Made by a program: the position numbers and the translations under genes
Assembly: GCF_025685425.1 (NCBI RefSeq)
Contig: NZ_JAGTAS010000057.1
Span: forward strand, 558,001-622,000
Direction of reading: 5' to 3'
Origin: Terriglobus albidus
Lineage (GTDB): Bacteria > Acidobacteriota > Terriglobia > Terriglobales > Acidobacteriaceae
DNA length: 64,000 bases
Shown here: positions 34,581 through 43,480 of the stretch, piece by piece
Position numbering within the stretch: position 1 is the stretch's first letter
Layout: the number at the start of each line of letters is the position of its first letter
The notes under the pieces: generated by a model
What the model was told of the DNA's origin: nothing
Databases searched by the model: none
What the model saw: only the letters and a program-made list of their open reading frames with translations

Positions 34581-36278
34581 ATGGGTCGTTCTAATTCCAC
34601 GACAGTTTTTTACACCTATCTTTTGTTGTCTGTTGCCGGCCTGGGCGGGCTTCTGTACGGCATCGATGTTGGCATCATCTCGGGCGCCTTGTTGTACCTG
34701 GAAAAGACGGTAGACCTCACTGTTAGCCAAACTTCCATCCTGGTAGCTGCCGTCCTTGGCGGAAGCACGTTGTCCTCTTTGATCGCCGGCTTCATGGCTG
34801 ACTGGTTCGGCCGAAAAAAGATGATCATCGTCAGCGGCGTGCTCTTTGTTCTGAGCATCGTCCTGATCGTCTTATCGCAGGGCTTCTGGTCGCTGCTCTT
34901 CGGCCGCATTCTGCAGGGCCTCAGTGGCGGCATCATCGGAGTGGTGATTCCGTTGCACCTGGCCGAGAGCCTTCCCCCCTCCACACGCGGACGTGGTTCG
35001 GCCATCTTTCAGTTCCTGCTGACTCTCGGGATCGTTGTGGCGGCCGGCATCGGCGTGTACTACAGCCGTGGTGCTGAACAGCTTATCGCTGCAGCCAATG
35101 GCAACGCCTCCATCGTTCACGCGGCGCAGGACCATGCCTGGCGCGGCATGTTCCTCTCCGTCATTTATCCCGGTTCTCTCTTCCTGCTGAGCACCTTCTT
35201 CGTCAGCGAGTCACCGCGCTGGCTGCACACCCGCGGCCGCCGCGAGGAGGCACGGACAGCGTTGGAAAAGATCGTCTCTCCCGCAGAAGCAGAGCGCGAA
35301 TTGCAAGAGATGGACTCGGTGGTGGCGCCGCAGTCTGGGTCGTCGTCCAAACCTGCCTTCGCCGGATCCTTGCTGCAACGGCGATACATCGTTCCGTTTG
35401 TCCTTGCCTGTGTCATTCTCGGCTGTAACCAGGGGACCGGCATCAACTCCGTGCTTGGATATCTCTCGGTCATCCTGAAGCAGGCGGGAATGTCAGCCAC
35501 TGAAGCCACACGTGGCGATTTCGCGGTAAAGCTGCTCAACTGCCTGACAACCGTAATTGCCGTAGCGCTGGTAGACCGGAAGGGCCGCAAGTTCCTGCTA
35601 ATGCTTGGAACCGGTTGCATTGTTATAGCGCTGGGTGTCGGCGGTGTGCTATTCCGGAGCTCCGAGGCGAAGCGCATTGAAGTCGCCGACCAGGTGCGTC
35701 CGCTCGTGCAGGGCAACCATCTCAGCGTCACCCCCGAGTTCGTCCGCAATCAAGGCGGAGATAGCAGTCTGACGGTGCTCTACAACTACGGTGACGGCGA
35801 GAAGATCGCCACCCTGAGCGCAAACGACAAGGAGGCGCTCCAGGTCGCGCCCGAAAAAGCTAAGCCGGATGCACCGCTGACGATCACCCGCGCCTTCGTC
35901 GCTCCCCTACCCTCGCGCCAGACCGCATGGTTGATCGCCCTCAGCCTGGCATTCTTTATCGCCGGCTACGCCGTCGGGCCGGGAGTCGTCGTTTGGCTGG
36001 CTCTGTCCGAACTGATGCCGACCCGGATTCGCTCCGTCGGTATGGGCATTGCACTTCTCATCAACCAGGGCGTCTCCACTACGATTGCTGGCGTCTTCCT
36101 GCCGGTCGTCTCCTCACATGGCTATGCGGCCATGTTCTTCTTCTGGGCGGCGTGCAGCCTGGTCTACTTCCTGACTGCCACCTTCTTCCTGCCGGAGACA
36201 AAGGGGCGGACTCTCGAAGAGATCGAGGCCATCTTTGCCGGAGAGAAGCACGCCGAACTGCCGGAGACAGCCCGATAA
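34581..36278 (+). CDS. Sugar-porter MFS transporter with periplasmic insert
   Basis: 565 residues from ATG 34581 behind CGGAGA. Sugar-porter signatures: GGLLYGIDVGIISGALLYL in helix 1, DWFGRKK between helices 2 and 3, SESPRWL after helix 6, GTGINSVLGY in helix 7, DRKGRK between 8 and 9, and PETKGRTLEEIE at the C-terminus. Between helices 9 and 10 there is an extra soluble stretch of about 85 residues (around 360-445), periplasmic by topology. Divergent from the agaS operon, sharing the operator region. Confidence 0.9.
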   Translation: MGRSNSTTVFYTYLLLSVAGLGGLLYGIDVGIISGALLYLEKTVDLTVSQTSILVAAVLGGSTLSSLIAGFMADWFGRKKMIIVSGVLFVLSIVLIVLSQGFWSLLFGRILQGLSGGIIGVVIPLHLAESLPPSTRGRGSAIFQFLLTLGIVVAAGIGVYYSRGAEQLIAAANGNASIVHAAQDHAWRGMFLSVIYPGSLFLLSTFFVSESPRWLHTRGRREEARTALEKIVSPAEAERELQEMDSVVAPQSGSSSKPAFAGSLLQRRYIVPFVLACVILGCNQGTGINSVLGYLSVILKQAGMSATEATRGDFAVKLLNCLTTVIAVALVDRKGRKFLLMLGTGCIVIALGVGGVLFRSSEAKRIEVADQVRPLVQGNHLSVTPEFVRNQGGDSSLTVLYNYGDGEKIATLSANDKEALQVAPEKAKPDAPLTITRAFVAPLPSRQTAWLIALSLAFFIAGYAVGPGVVVWLALSELMPTRIRSVGMGIALLINQGVSTTIAGVFLPVVSSHGYAAMFFFWAACSLVYFLTATFFLPETKGRTLEEIEAIFAGEKHAELPETAR

Positions 36279-36300
36279 CCACAACTGCGTTTCAGAACGG

Positions 36301-36330
36301 AGAAGGGCCGGCATCTTGCCGCCCTTCTTC
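36301..36330 (+). terminator. Terminator of the MFS transporter
   Basis: AGAAGGGCCGGCA (36301-36313) pairs with TGCCGCCCTTCT (36317-36328) with one bulged C, followed by TCTTAAG. It lies 22 nt after the transporter stop. Confidence 0.75.
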
Positions 36331-36344
36331 TTAAGCAAACAGTT

Positions 36345-36650
36345 GTGACCAGCATCACAGATCGAAGAGCCGGGACTCGATACAGTACCTCCATCGATGG
36401 TCGAAAAGGGATTGCGGGTGCAACACCTAAGCGACCCCGAAATAGACCGAGTGAACCGTCAGCCGGGGCAACCTGGAGGACGACCAGACCCGAAAAAATC
36501 GACCGCATCCGCGAGATGCCGTCGAGGCCTGGAACTATGAAAATAGTGCTCACCCAAGGGCTGCGATGGCAGTGATCCACCTTGACTGACTCGGTGAACA
36601 CAAGCCAACCAAACGGATGACTGCCTTCCGTCGCAGCCCTTTTCTCTTGT
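36345..36650 (+). ncRNA. Candidate structured non-coding RNA
   Basis: The 500-bp gap between the transporter and the RMD1 gene has no ORF but several stems: CCCCG...CGGGG near 36435-36466; TCGACCGCATC (36499) with GATGCCGTCGA (to 36525), ten pairs around one C-C mismatch; and an outer 11-bp stem AAGGGCTGCGA (about 36555-36565) with TCGCAGCCCTT (36632-36642), inside which GGCAGT pairs with ACTGCC, followed by TTCTCTT. It does not show tmRNA, RNase P, SRP or 6S signatures that I know. Could also be an mRNA leader for the RMD1 gene. Confidence 0.4.
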
Positions 36651-36786
36651 GGGCTGGTTTCACACATTGCCACCAGATCAAACCTGGGATTCTAACTTCA
36701 CACCCAATTCAGCGATAGCTGCTCTATGCTATCGAAGCGCTGTCCTGTGCGGTTCCATCGCAGGCTGCTGGAAGGGGCGAAGCTGC

Positions 36787-37905
36787 ATGCCTGAAATCAG
36801 CACCCAAAACGCGCCAGACCTGGAGCCCTCACTGACTGGCACGCTGCTGCTGCTGGTGCAGTTCGACATCTGCGATGAGATTCAGATCGATTCGTTAGCC
36901 CAGACTCTCGGCATCCCAACAGTTTCGCAGTCCGGTCTGCGTCAATCCTCACCGGTTTATGGGAGATACGAGAGACCTCCCCTCGTCGAACCATTCGAGG
37001 ATGTGCTGTTCCCGGGCGAAGGAAAGCTCAGCGGTGAGGTCAAGTACTACGACTACGGTGTCCTCAGCGTCCTGATTCACCTGCCCTTCAGTGGTGACTG
37101 GTCCTCACTTATCAGACAAACCGCCCACTGGATGTGGGAGGTAGATCTTGCTGCACATGCCGAGCGCATTGTGCATGAGAAGATCGCTCGCGCGACACCC
37201 TGCATGATCAAGGCATACAAACGTTACCTGAGTGAAGAGTACGTCATCTTTCATACCAGGACTATCTCCGGAATCCGGAACGCGGCGCAGATGCTCTCAC
37301 AACATGGTCCACGGATCGCCCAGGTCGTACGCGGCGACAGCGGTGAGCTTTCCGAAGGCGAAATCACTGAGGTCTTGCGATCGCAGATCTCCTACTACGC
37401 CACCGATCTGGCCGTGATTGGCTGGAATGCAGCATTCGTCTACGACACAACAGCAGAGGCGAAGGAAGCGGTTCAACTACTGGAATATGCCAACTCCCAG
37501 TTACTTGAGCTTCGCTACTACGATGAGTTGCTCACGCAGGAGTTGGCAGAGGTTTATAAACAGCTTGAGAGAAAAACCGGAACCTTCGCGCGATGGAGAA
37601 TGGCTGGTTCCGCCACAAGGCTGCAAACAACGCTACTAGAGGTCTCCGAACTGACCGAACGCGTCGATAACGCCATCAAGTTTCTCAGCGACATGTTTGC
37701 CGCACGTCTGTATCGATTGGCTGCCACGAGGGTTGGCGTCTCCGACTATCGGAACATCGTCACAGCGAAGATCCATGTCGCGGAGGATCTCTACCAGTTC
37801 ATGGTGGATCAGTTCAATCAGAGCCGAGCTTTCCTGCTGGAACTGACGGTTGTCATCATTCTGGTCGTAGAGCTGATCTATCTCTTCCGTGGAAAAGGCT
37901 TCTGA
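36787..37905 (+). CDS. RMD1/YagE-family (DUF155) membrane protein
   Basis: 372 residues from ATG 36787. The C-terminus has the family's single transmembrane anchor preceded by a conserved helical part: KIHVAEDLYQFMVDQFNQSR followed by FLLELTVVIILVVELIYLF. The N-terminal domain (YYDYGVLSVLIHLPF) is a ferredoxin-like-looking segment. In yeast RMD1-type proteins are needed for mitochondrial or meiotic functions; bacterial role unknown. Upstream lies the structured RNA candidate. Confidence 0.8.
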   Translation: MPEISTQNAPDLEPSLTGTLLLLVQFDICDEIQIDSLAQTLGIPTVSQSGLRQSSPVYGRYERPPLVEPFEDVLFPGEGKLSGEVKYYDYGVLSVLIHLPFSGDWSSLIRQTAHWMWEVDLAAHAERIVHEKIARATPCMIKAYKRYLSEEYVIFHTRTISGIRNAAQMLSQHGPRIAQVVRGDSGELSEGEITEVLRSQISYYATDLAVIGWNAAFVYDTTAEAKEAVQLLEYANSQLLELRYYDELLTQELAEVYKQLERKTGTFARWRMAGSATRLQTTLLEVSELTERVDNAIKFLSDMFAARLYRLAATRVGVSDYRNIVTAKIHVAEDLYQFMVDQFNQSRAFLLELTVVIILVVELIYLFRGKGF

Positions 37906-37971
37906 CGCGATTGTCCATGCGGCCAGACACTGCGAAGTGAGATGAGATAGCAGATTGAAGCCCTTACTTTT

Positions 37972-38064
37972 TTATCATTTCGGAGCGAGCAGGGTCCCCA
38001 GCCAGCTTGCTGATTGGGGTAAAAGCGTAGCGAAGAAAATCTGCTTCGCTACCGATACTCTTCT
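37972..38064. repeat. 90-bp dispersed repeat, copy 2 (minus orientation)
   Basis: Reverse complement begins AGAAGAGTATCGGTAGCGAA and includes CAGCAAGCTGGCTGGGGACC, matching 31191-31280. Convergent gap between the RMD1 and GDPD genes. Confidence 0.82.
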
Positions 38065-38096
38065 GGGCCGGTGAAACGATAGCCGCCTAACGCAAT

Positions 38097-38130
38097 GCCC
38101 ATTCTTCGCGGTTGACCGCGAAGAATGGGC
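38097..38130. terminator. Perfect 15-bp hairpin in convergent gap
   Basis: GCCCATTCTTCGCGG (38097-38111) pairs with CCGCGAAGAATGGGC (38116-38130), loop TTGA. A CCGCGAAGAATG half-site also occurs near 28978. No T tract; probable terminator or repeat module. Confidence 0.5.
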
Positions 38131-38184
38131 AGCAAAGAAGATTGCTTCGTTAGCACTGCAAAGCCCACAACGTGCCGCTACGCC

Positions 38185-39027
38185 CTAGTGCGTTGCAAGT
38201 TTGTGCTGGCGCAGCCAATCGGCCAGCTCCGCCGGGCGATTTGTCTGGATCCCTGCTGCACCCTGATCGATCGCCTTCTGCCATACCTCCGGCGTATCCG
38301 CATCGCCCAACCGATCCACGAAGATGCTGGCATGTGCTGCCTTTGCGCAGTCGATCACCGGCTCCTTGAAATCATTGGCGTCGAAGGCAATGACCTGCGG
38401 CTGCAAACCACGGACAAGGAACTTGCAGATATCCGGCGTAATGGCCTCCGGCATGACTTTCAGCGAAGGACGAACCTTCCGCACGTCATACAGGAAAAAC
38501 GGATTGCCGTAGATCACGACGTGATCCTGCATGTCATGTTTCACGATGGTATCTACAAGTTGCTGCGGATCGGCATACTTGGTATCGACATAGATGTTGA
38601 TCTTCCCGTGAGCCAGATCAAGGGCTTCTTCGAATGTCGGCACCTTTGTCCCAGCAAACGCAGGTGAAAACTTTGAGCCCGCGTCCAGGGCGCGGATCTC
38701 GTCGAAGGTATGTTTGTGTACCTCGCCCGCTCCGTTGGTAGTGCGATCAAGCGTGCTGTCGTGCATGAGCACCAGTTTGCCGTCTGAGGTGGTGCGAACG
38801 TCCAGCTCAAAATAGTCCGCACCCACATCGATAGCGGCTTGAAACGCAGCCAACGTATTTTCGGGATGAAGCAGGTGTTCCCCGCGATGAGCGATCACCC
38901 GTATCTTGCCATCACTCTCCAGCGGCTGCCATGCGGTTTGAGCCACAGCGATACCGCTGAGAGAGATACAGCAGAGAAGAAGCTTTCCTAATGATGTATG
39001 CATCGTTCTTACACAATCCTTTTTCAT
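38185..39027 (-). CDS. Secreted glycerophosphodiester phosphodiesterase
   Basis: 280 residues with a signal peptide (LLLCCISLSGIAVAQ). GDPD motifs: VIAHRGEHLLHPENTLAAF (catalytic His about residue 47), FELDVRTTSDGKLVLMHD with Glu/Asp metal ligands and the second His, and INIYVDTKYADP. Hydrolyses glycerophosphodiesters to glycerol-3-phosphate outside the cytoplasm. ATG 39003 is a possible start. The stop of the TonB receptor lies 17 nt upstream, so it is the second gene of that operon. Confidence 0.93.
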   Translation of the reverse strand: MKKDCVRTMHTSLGKLLLCCISLSGIAVAQTAWQPLESDGKIRVIAHRGEHLLHPENTLAAFQAAIDVGADYFELDVRTTSDGKLVLMHDSTLDRTTNGAGEVHKHTFDEIRALDAGSKFSPAFAGTKVPTFEEALDLAHGKINIYVDTKYADPQQLVDTIVKHDMQDHVVIYGNPFFLYDVRKVRPSLKVMPEAITPDICKFLVRGLQPQVIAFDANDFKEPVIDCAKAAHASIFVDRLGDADTPEVWQKAIDQGAAGIQTNRPAELADWLRQHKLATH

Positions 39028-39044
39028 AACTGATGTTGTCTTCC

Positions 39045-42000
39045 TTAGAAGCGCAGGCGGCCGACGATCAGCAGCGAACGTGGATCCTGTGCTCCTGTTA
39101 CCTGACCGAAGTTCGCGTTGCTGATGTTGGTGCCGAGTCCAGAGAACTGCGGATGGTTGAAGGCGTTATGCGCGTCCACGCGAACCGCGAACACCACACG
39201 CTCACGTAAAGGAATCTCCCGCATTACGCTGAGGTCCCATACATTCTGGCCCGGACCATAGAGTGCCGCCCGCGGCGAGTTGCCCAGAGTATTTGGTGGA
39301 GTGATGGCAAAGGCAGACGTATTGAACCACTTCTGAACAGTGCGCGAACCTCGCGAGATGTTGGGATCTCCGACCTTGGTGACATACTGGGCACCCGAGA
39401 AGATACCCAACTGGTTTGCCTGCGTGATGAAGTACGGATAACCCTTCTGAAACTGAGCCACCGTGCTTACCTTCCAGTGACCGATTACCTGTGATAACAC
39501 CGGGATATTCTGCAGGTACTTCCCTCCCGCGCCCACGGGAAACGCGTAGACCGCAGACAGCGAGAAGCGTTGAGGGATATTGTTCATGGCCGTTCCCCAC
39601 TGCGCCCGCAGGTTGTAATAGTTCTGTACTCCCACGGCATTCGCACGCGAAGGTCCGTCCACGTCATCCAGCGAACGCGCCCAGGTATAAGCGGCGCGCA
39701 CAGAGACACCGTTGTTCCAGCGATGGCTCAGCGTCGCATACATCGCGGCATAGGAGGTGGCGCCTCCATTCTTCAGCGCCGTTACCGTCAGGAACTGCGG
39801 GTAGGGACGCAGGCTCTGCGCTGTGCTCAAACCGAAGCAGCAGTTTGCAGACGGCTGAATTTGGTTGATAGGCACGCTGATCGGCAGATGCACGCCGTGA
39901 TTGCCGGCATAGTCGACCTCCGCAATCCACTCATGCCCCAGGTCATGCTCGACACCGAACTGCCACTGCTGCAGATAAGGCAGCACAGCCGTCTGAGGCA
40001 GTTGTGTCGGGCTGAAGGACGGCTTGGTGAGGCTGGTTGGAATCAGCGGATTTCCATTCGCATCCGCATTCGGACTATAAGGAGGAACACCCTGGCTCAA
40101 TTGGAAGGGTGCGGTAACACCCGGGTTGGAGCTCTGGAAGCTGACCGCAACCGTCGAAGCCGAAGTAAGTCCTGCCGTGCCGTAACCGATGCTGGGCAGT
40201 TGATAGATACCGTATCCGCCACGAACCACGGTCTTATGGAAGAGCCGGTAGTTGAAGCCGGCACGCGGCAGAATGCCCGTATAGATATTCGGAATCAGGC
40301 TGTGGGGAGCGCCGTTATATCCCGCGAACTGGATACCGCCGAGCTTATTGGTCGTGGGATCGGTGATGTTCGGGTTGAACGTATACATGTTGTTGTGCTT
40401 CTCGGAGAACGGACCGTCGAACTCATAACGAAGACCGAGGTTGATGGTCAGCTTCTCTGAGAGCCGGTAGTCGTCCTGGATATAGGCGGCGAAGTAGTTG
40501 AGATTCTCGTGGAAGATCGTGTTGGTGGTGCTGATGCTTGCGCTTGCCGGCAGACCGAGTTCCAGATCCGTAATCCCCAGACCCGACTGGCCATTCGCGG
40601 TGCTAAAGGTTCCTGTGAATCCATAGCTGCCGGAGAGCACTCCGGGCGTGTAGTAGCTATAGGCGTAGCGCATGACCTCGCCGCCGATGGAGAGTGTGTG
40701 ACGGCCAAGCTGCAGCGCCACCGCGTCGTTCACAATAATGTGACCGTCCCTGGTCTTGGCATACGAACCCGCGCCGAAGCTGGCGAACTGTGTCGTGGAG
40801 ATGCTGGGAAACTGGGTCAGCGGCACGCCCTTCAGACCGATCTCGGCAGGCGCCGGCTGCGGCCGGCTGAAGTTCTCTTCCGAGACGTAGCCAATACGAG
40901 CCTCGTTCGAGATACGCGGAGAGAAGATATGGCTCCAGGACATCTCGTAATGATCGTCAACCCATCCATTGATCGCTGAAGTATTCGCCGCATTCGGAAT
41001 GAACTGAACCGGCTGGTTGGTTGGACCGTCACGCGAAAACTTCGCCCAGATGTGGTCATAGTCCGAGTAGTTGAAGTCGACACGATCCGCGTTGTAGAGA
41101 TAGCTGCTGTGCGCCACCGGGTTGACGCAGTAGTTGTTGGTCACAGCGCCAACGGTATAGCTGCAGTTCGGCTGAGGGAAGAAGGAGAGAATGCTCATGC
41201 CCACCGGGTCAAGCCGGTTGGTTGGAATGATGTTGCCCTTGAACGCAGTCCTGCTGATCTTGCCGTTGGTGACAACCGTCGTATTCGGGTCGTAAATGGT
41301 CGGTGTAGCGCCGCCCAACGCGGAAGGCCCAGAGAAATCACCATTGCGTTCTGCCGCGGTAGGCACGTTGGTATTCAACGTACTGGCTGCGTTGTTCAGC
41401 GTGTTTTCCCAGTCCGTAAAGAAGTAGAACCGATGCTTGCGTCCGTCAAAGACCTTCGGAATCCATACCGGTCCGCCGAGCGAGCCGCCGAAGTAGTTGA
41501 ATGACTGCGCCGGAATCACCGCGTTTGGAGCCGTGAAGTATCCGCGCGCATTCAATGCCTGCGAGCTATAGGACTCAAAGGCCGAACCATGAAACTTGTC
41601 CGTCCCTGACTTCGTGGTGGTAAGAATAGCGCCGCCGCCCGTCTGGCCATACTGTGCTGAGAACGGAGACGTCAGTACCTGCAGCTCTTCCGTTGAGTCA
41701 GGAGTAGGAATCAGACCGTAGGTGCCATCCACTCCCATGTTGCTGGGCAAGCCATCGATGATGATGGGATTCGAGACCGGCCGGCCGCCGCCCAGCGAAA
41801 GATTATTCACGTTGGAGTAATTCTGGCTGGTACTTGAGGCGCCCGCGAAGGTCTTGGTAATCAGAAACTCATTCGCGCCCTTGCTGCCCGTCGCCTCCGG
41901 TAGATCGACCAGCTCCTGTCCGCTCAGTTCGCCGCCGATCTGTGCATTCACAGTGTTCAGCGTATTCGCGTCGCCGGTTACCGTCACCACTTCAGAGGTG

Positions 42001-42407
42001 GCTCCCGGCTTGAGTACGGTGTCAACGACAAGTTCCTGGTTCAAGACAAGGTTCTGTGCGTTCGTCACATACTGGGCAAAGCCGCTCCTCTCGAAACGGA
42101 CGGTATAGCTGCCCGGCTTCAGGAAGGAGACACGATAGGCTCCAGACTTATTCGTTACCGTTCTGTAGTCGGTCGCCGTGCTGTTCTCATGGACAGTAAC
42201 GGCAACATCAGGAATCAGGGCTCCATCCGCATCTTTAACAAGACCGCTGATTGAGGCATAGAAGGTCTGGGCAAAGACAGGTCCACTCAGCAAGAGCGTG
42301 CAACACAGCGCCACAGAGGCGAGAAGCATCCCCGGTCTCCTGCCGCCCTCTCGGGAGCGGTGGTGCAGGCGGGTGAGTACATGGGAGAAAAAGATGGTGC
42401 GGTTCAT
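39045..42407 (-). CDS. TonB-dependent receptor with N-terminal carboxypeptidase-regulatory domain
   Basis: 1120 residues from ATG 42407 with GGAG upstream; the frame extends 10 codons further without that site. Signal peptide, then a CarboxypepD_reg-like domain (SISGLVKDADGALIPDVAV), plug (ELSGQELVDLPEATGSKGAN; TPDSTEELQVLTSPFSAQYG) and a long outer-membrane barrel ending in LIVGRLRF with terminal Phe. This is the OAR-like class abundant in Acidobacteria, used for large substrate uptake. It is divergent from the DeoR-arabinokinase group and precedes the GDPD. Confidence 0.93.
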   Translation of the reverse strand: MNRTIFFSHVLTRLHHRSREGGRRPGMLLASVALCCTLLLSGPVFAQTFYASISGLVKDADGALIPDVAVTVHENSTATDYRTVTNKSGAYRVSFLKPGSYTVRFERSGFAQYVTNAQNLVLNQELVVDTVLKPGATSEVVTVTGDANTLNTVNAQIGGELSGQELVDLPEATGSKGANEFLITKTFAGASSTSQNYSNVNNLSLGGGRPVSNPIIIDGLPSNMGVDGTYGLIPTPDSTEELQVLTSPFSAQYGQTGGGAILTTTKSGTDKFHGSAFESYSSQALNARGYFTAPNAVIPAQSFNYFGGSLGGPVWIPKVFDGRKHRFYFFTDWENTLNNAASTLNTNVPTAAERNGDFSGPSALGGATPTIYDPNTTVVTNGKISRTAFKGNIIPTNRLDPVGMSILSFFPQPNCSYTVGAVTNNYCVNPVAHSSYLYNADRVDFNYSDYDHIWAKFSRDGPTNQPVQFIPNAANTSAINGWVDDHYEMSWSHIFSPRISNEARIGYVSEENFSRPQPAPAEIGLKGVPLTQFPSISTTQFASFGAGSYAKTRDGHIIVNDAVALQLGRHTLSIGGEVMRYAYSYYTPGVLSGSYGFTGTFSTANGQSGLGITDLELGLPASASISTTNTIFHENLNYFAAYIQDDYRLSEKLTINLGLRYEFDGPFSEKHNNMYTFNPNITDPTTNKLGGIQFAGYNGAPHSLIPNIYTGILPRAGFNYRLFHKTVVRGGYGIYQLPSIGYGTAGLTSASTVAVSFQSSNPGVTAPFQLSQGVPPYSPNADANGNPLIPTSLTKPSFSPTQLPQTAVLPYLQQWQFGVEHDLGHEWIAEVDYAGNHGVHLPISVPINQIQPSANCCFGLSTAQSLRPYPQFLTVTALKNGGATSYAAMYATLSHRWNNGVSVRAAYTWARSLDDVDGPSRANAVGVQNYYNLRAQWGTAMNNIPQRFSLSAVYAFPVGAGGKYLQNIPVLSQVIGHWKVSTVAQFQKGYPYFITQANQLGIFSGAQYVTKVGDPNISRGSRTVQKWFNTSAFAITPPNTLGNSPRAALYGPGQNVWDLSVMREIPLRERVVFAVRVDAHNAFNHPQFSGLGTNISNANFGQVTGAQDPRSLLIVGRLRF

Positions 42408-42552
42408 AAAGTCTCCAAAACTTTCGGTGTTCGTCATCGCAGGCGAAACGTGGAGAAGATCCCGCTGCTCTCGAAGACGCGGGAAGATTCAGGGTCGATG
42501 AGGGGAACAGTAACGAGAAGTTGTTAATAGGCGACAAAATAATCCCAAAATA

Positions 42553-42569
42553 TGTGAATTATTTTCACA
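42553..42569. promoter_or_regulatory. Palindromic operator candidate
   Basis: TGTGAATTATTTTCACA is a 17-bp palindrome (arms TGTGAA/TTCACA) in the 265-bp divergent region between the TonB receptor and the DeoR regulator; a CRP-like half-site appearance with spacer one too long. Confidence 0.35.
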
Positions 42570-42672
42570 ACTCAGGCCAACACAACTGCTGCGGAGCCCT
42601 GCTTGCCTTTTGCATCCAACCGCATAGATCGCGGTATAATCATGCGAATTCCTACAGGATTGCCGGACCGGA

Positions 42673-43437
42673 ATGAGCGAAACCGCTGAACATTCAAGAC
42701 TTGATTCGATCATCCAGTTGTTAAAAATGAACACATCGGCGTCCATCGCTGAGATCGCGGAGACGGTTCACGTCTCGCAGATGACCGTACGCCGCGACCT
42801 GCAAAAGCTGGTCGAGGCGGGACAGGTCATTCGCATTCCGGGCGGGGCGCGCATCGAGCACTGGCGTGGAGCCGAGCGTAGCTTTTTCGAGCGCCTGGAG
42901 AAGATGTCGCCCGCCAAGCGCAGCATTGGTGCGGCAGCGGCGGCCATGGTCCGCGACGGAGAATCCGTGGTGCTGGATTCCGGAACGACAACGCTCCACG
43001 TTGCGCGCGAGTTGCGTGCACGCCGGAATGTCGTGGTCTTCACCTTTTCCCTGGCAGTGCTGGAGGAACTCACCTCCGCCGAGGGCATCCGGGTAGAACT
43101 CACCGGAGGTGTCTACCGTTCCAGCAGCCATGACCTCATTGGCCATGCGGTAGCCAAAAGCCTCACCTCGATCTTTGCCGACACGGTGATCTTCGGCGCC
43201 GCGGCCGTCTCATTCAGTCGAGGCATCATGGTCCACGATCCCGATGCGCAGCATGAGCTGTTACAGGCCGGCAAACGCAAGATCCTGGTCGTTGACAGCA
43301 GCAAGATCGGAACCGAGGCGACCTATCGCCTCTGCGGGATCGAGGATTGCGATCTGATTCTTACCGACAAGGGAATTTCGCCGGAGGATCTGGCGCGCCT
43401 GGGACAGATGACGAAGGTTCAGGTGGCAACGCCCTAA
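42673..43437 (+). CDS. DeoR/GlpR-family transcriptional regulator, second
   Basis: 254 residues. N-terminal winged helix (SIAEIAETVHVSQMTVRRDL) and the C-terminal DeoRC sensor (VLDSGTTTLHVARELRARRN; LTGGVYRSSSHDLIGHAVAK; LVVDSSKIGTEATYRL). Lies 43 nt upstream of the GHMP kinase ATG on the same strand and divergent from the TonB receptor, which makes it the likely local repressor responding to a phosphorylated sugar. Confidence 0.92.
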   Translation: MSETAEHSRLDSIIQLLKMNTSASIAEIAETVHVSQMTVRRDLQKLVEAGQVIRIPGGARIEHWRGAERSFFERLEKMSPAKRSIGAAAAAMVRDGESVVLDSGTTTLHVARELRARRNVVVFTFSLAVLEELTSAEGIRVELTGGVYRSSSHDLIGHAVAKSLTSIFADTVIFGAAAVSFSRGIMVHDPDAQHELLQAGKRKILVVDSSKIGTEATYRLCGIEDCDLILTDKGISPEDLARLGQMTKVQVATP

Positions 43438-43480
43438 ATATTAACGTTCCTTGTACAGCCGTTCGGTAGCCTGTGGCAGA

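Noticed and set aside
36345-36650. Known RNA class such as tmRNA, RNase P, SRP or 6S
   Set aside because: None of the conserved cores I know for these was visible, so the region is kept as an unclassified candidate.
42553-42569. CRP site
   Set aside because: Spacer between TGTGA and TCACA is 7, not 6, so no CRP assignment is made.
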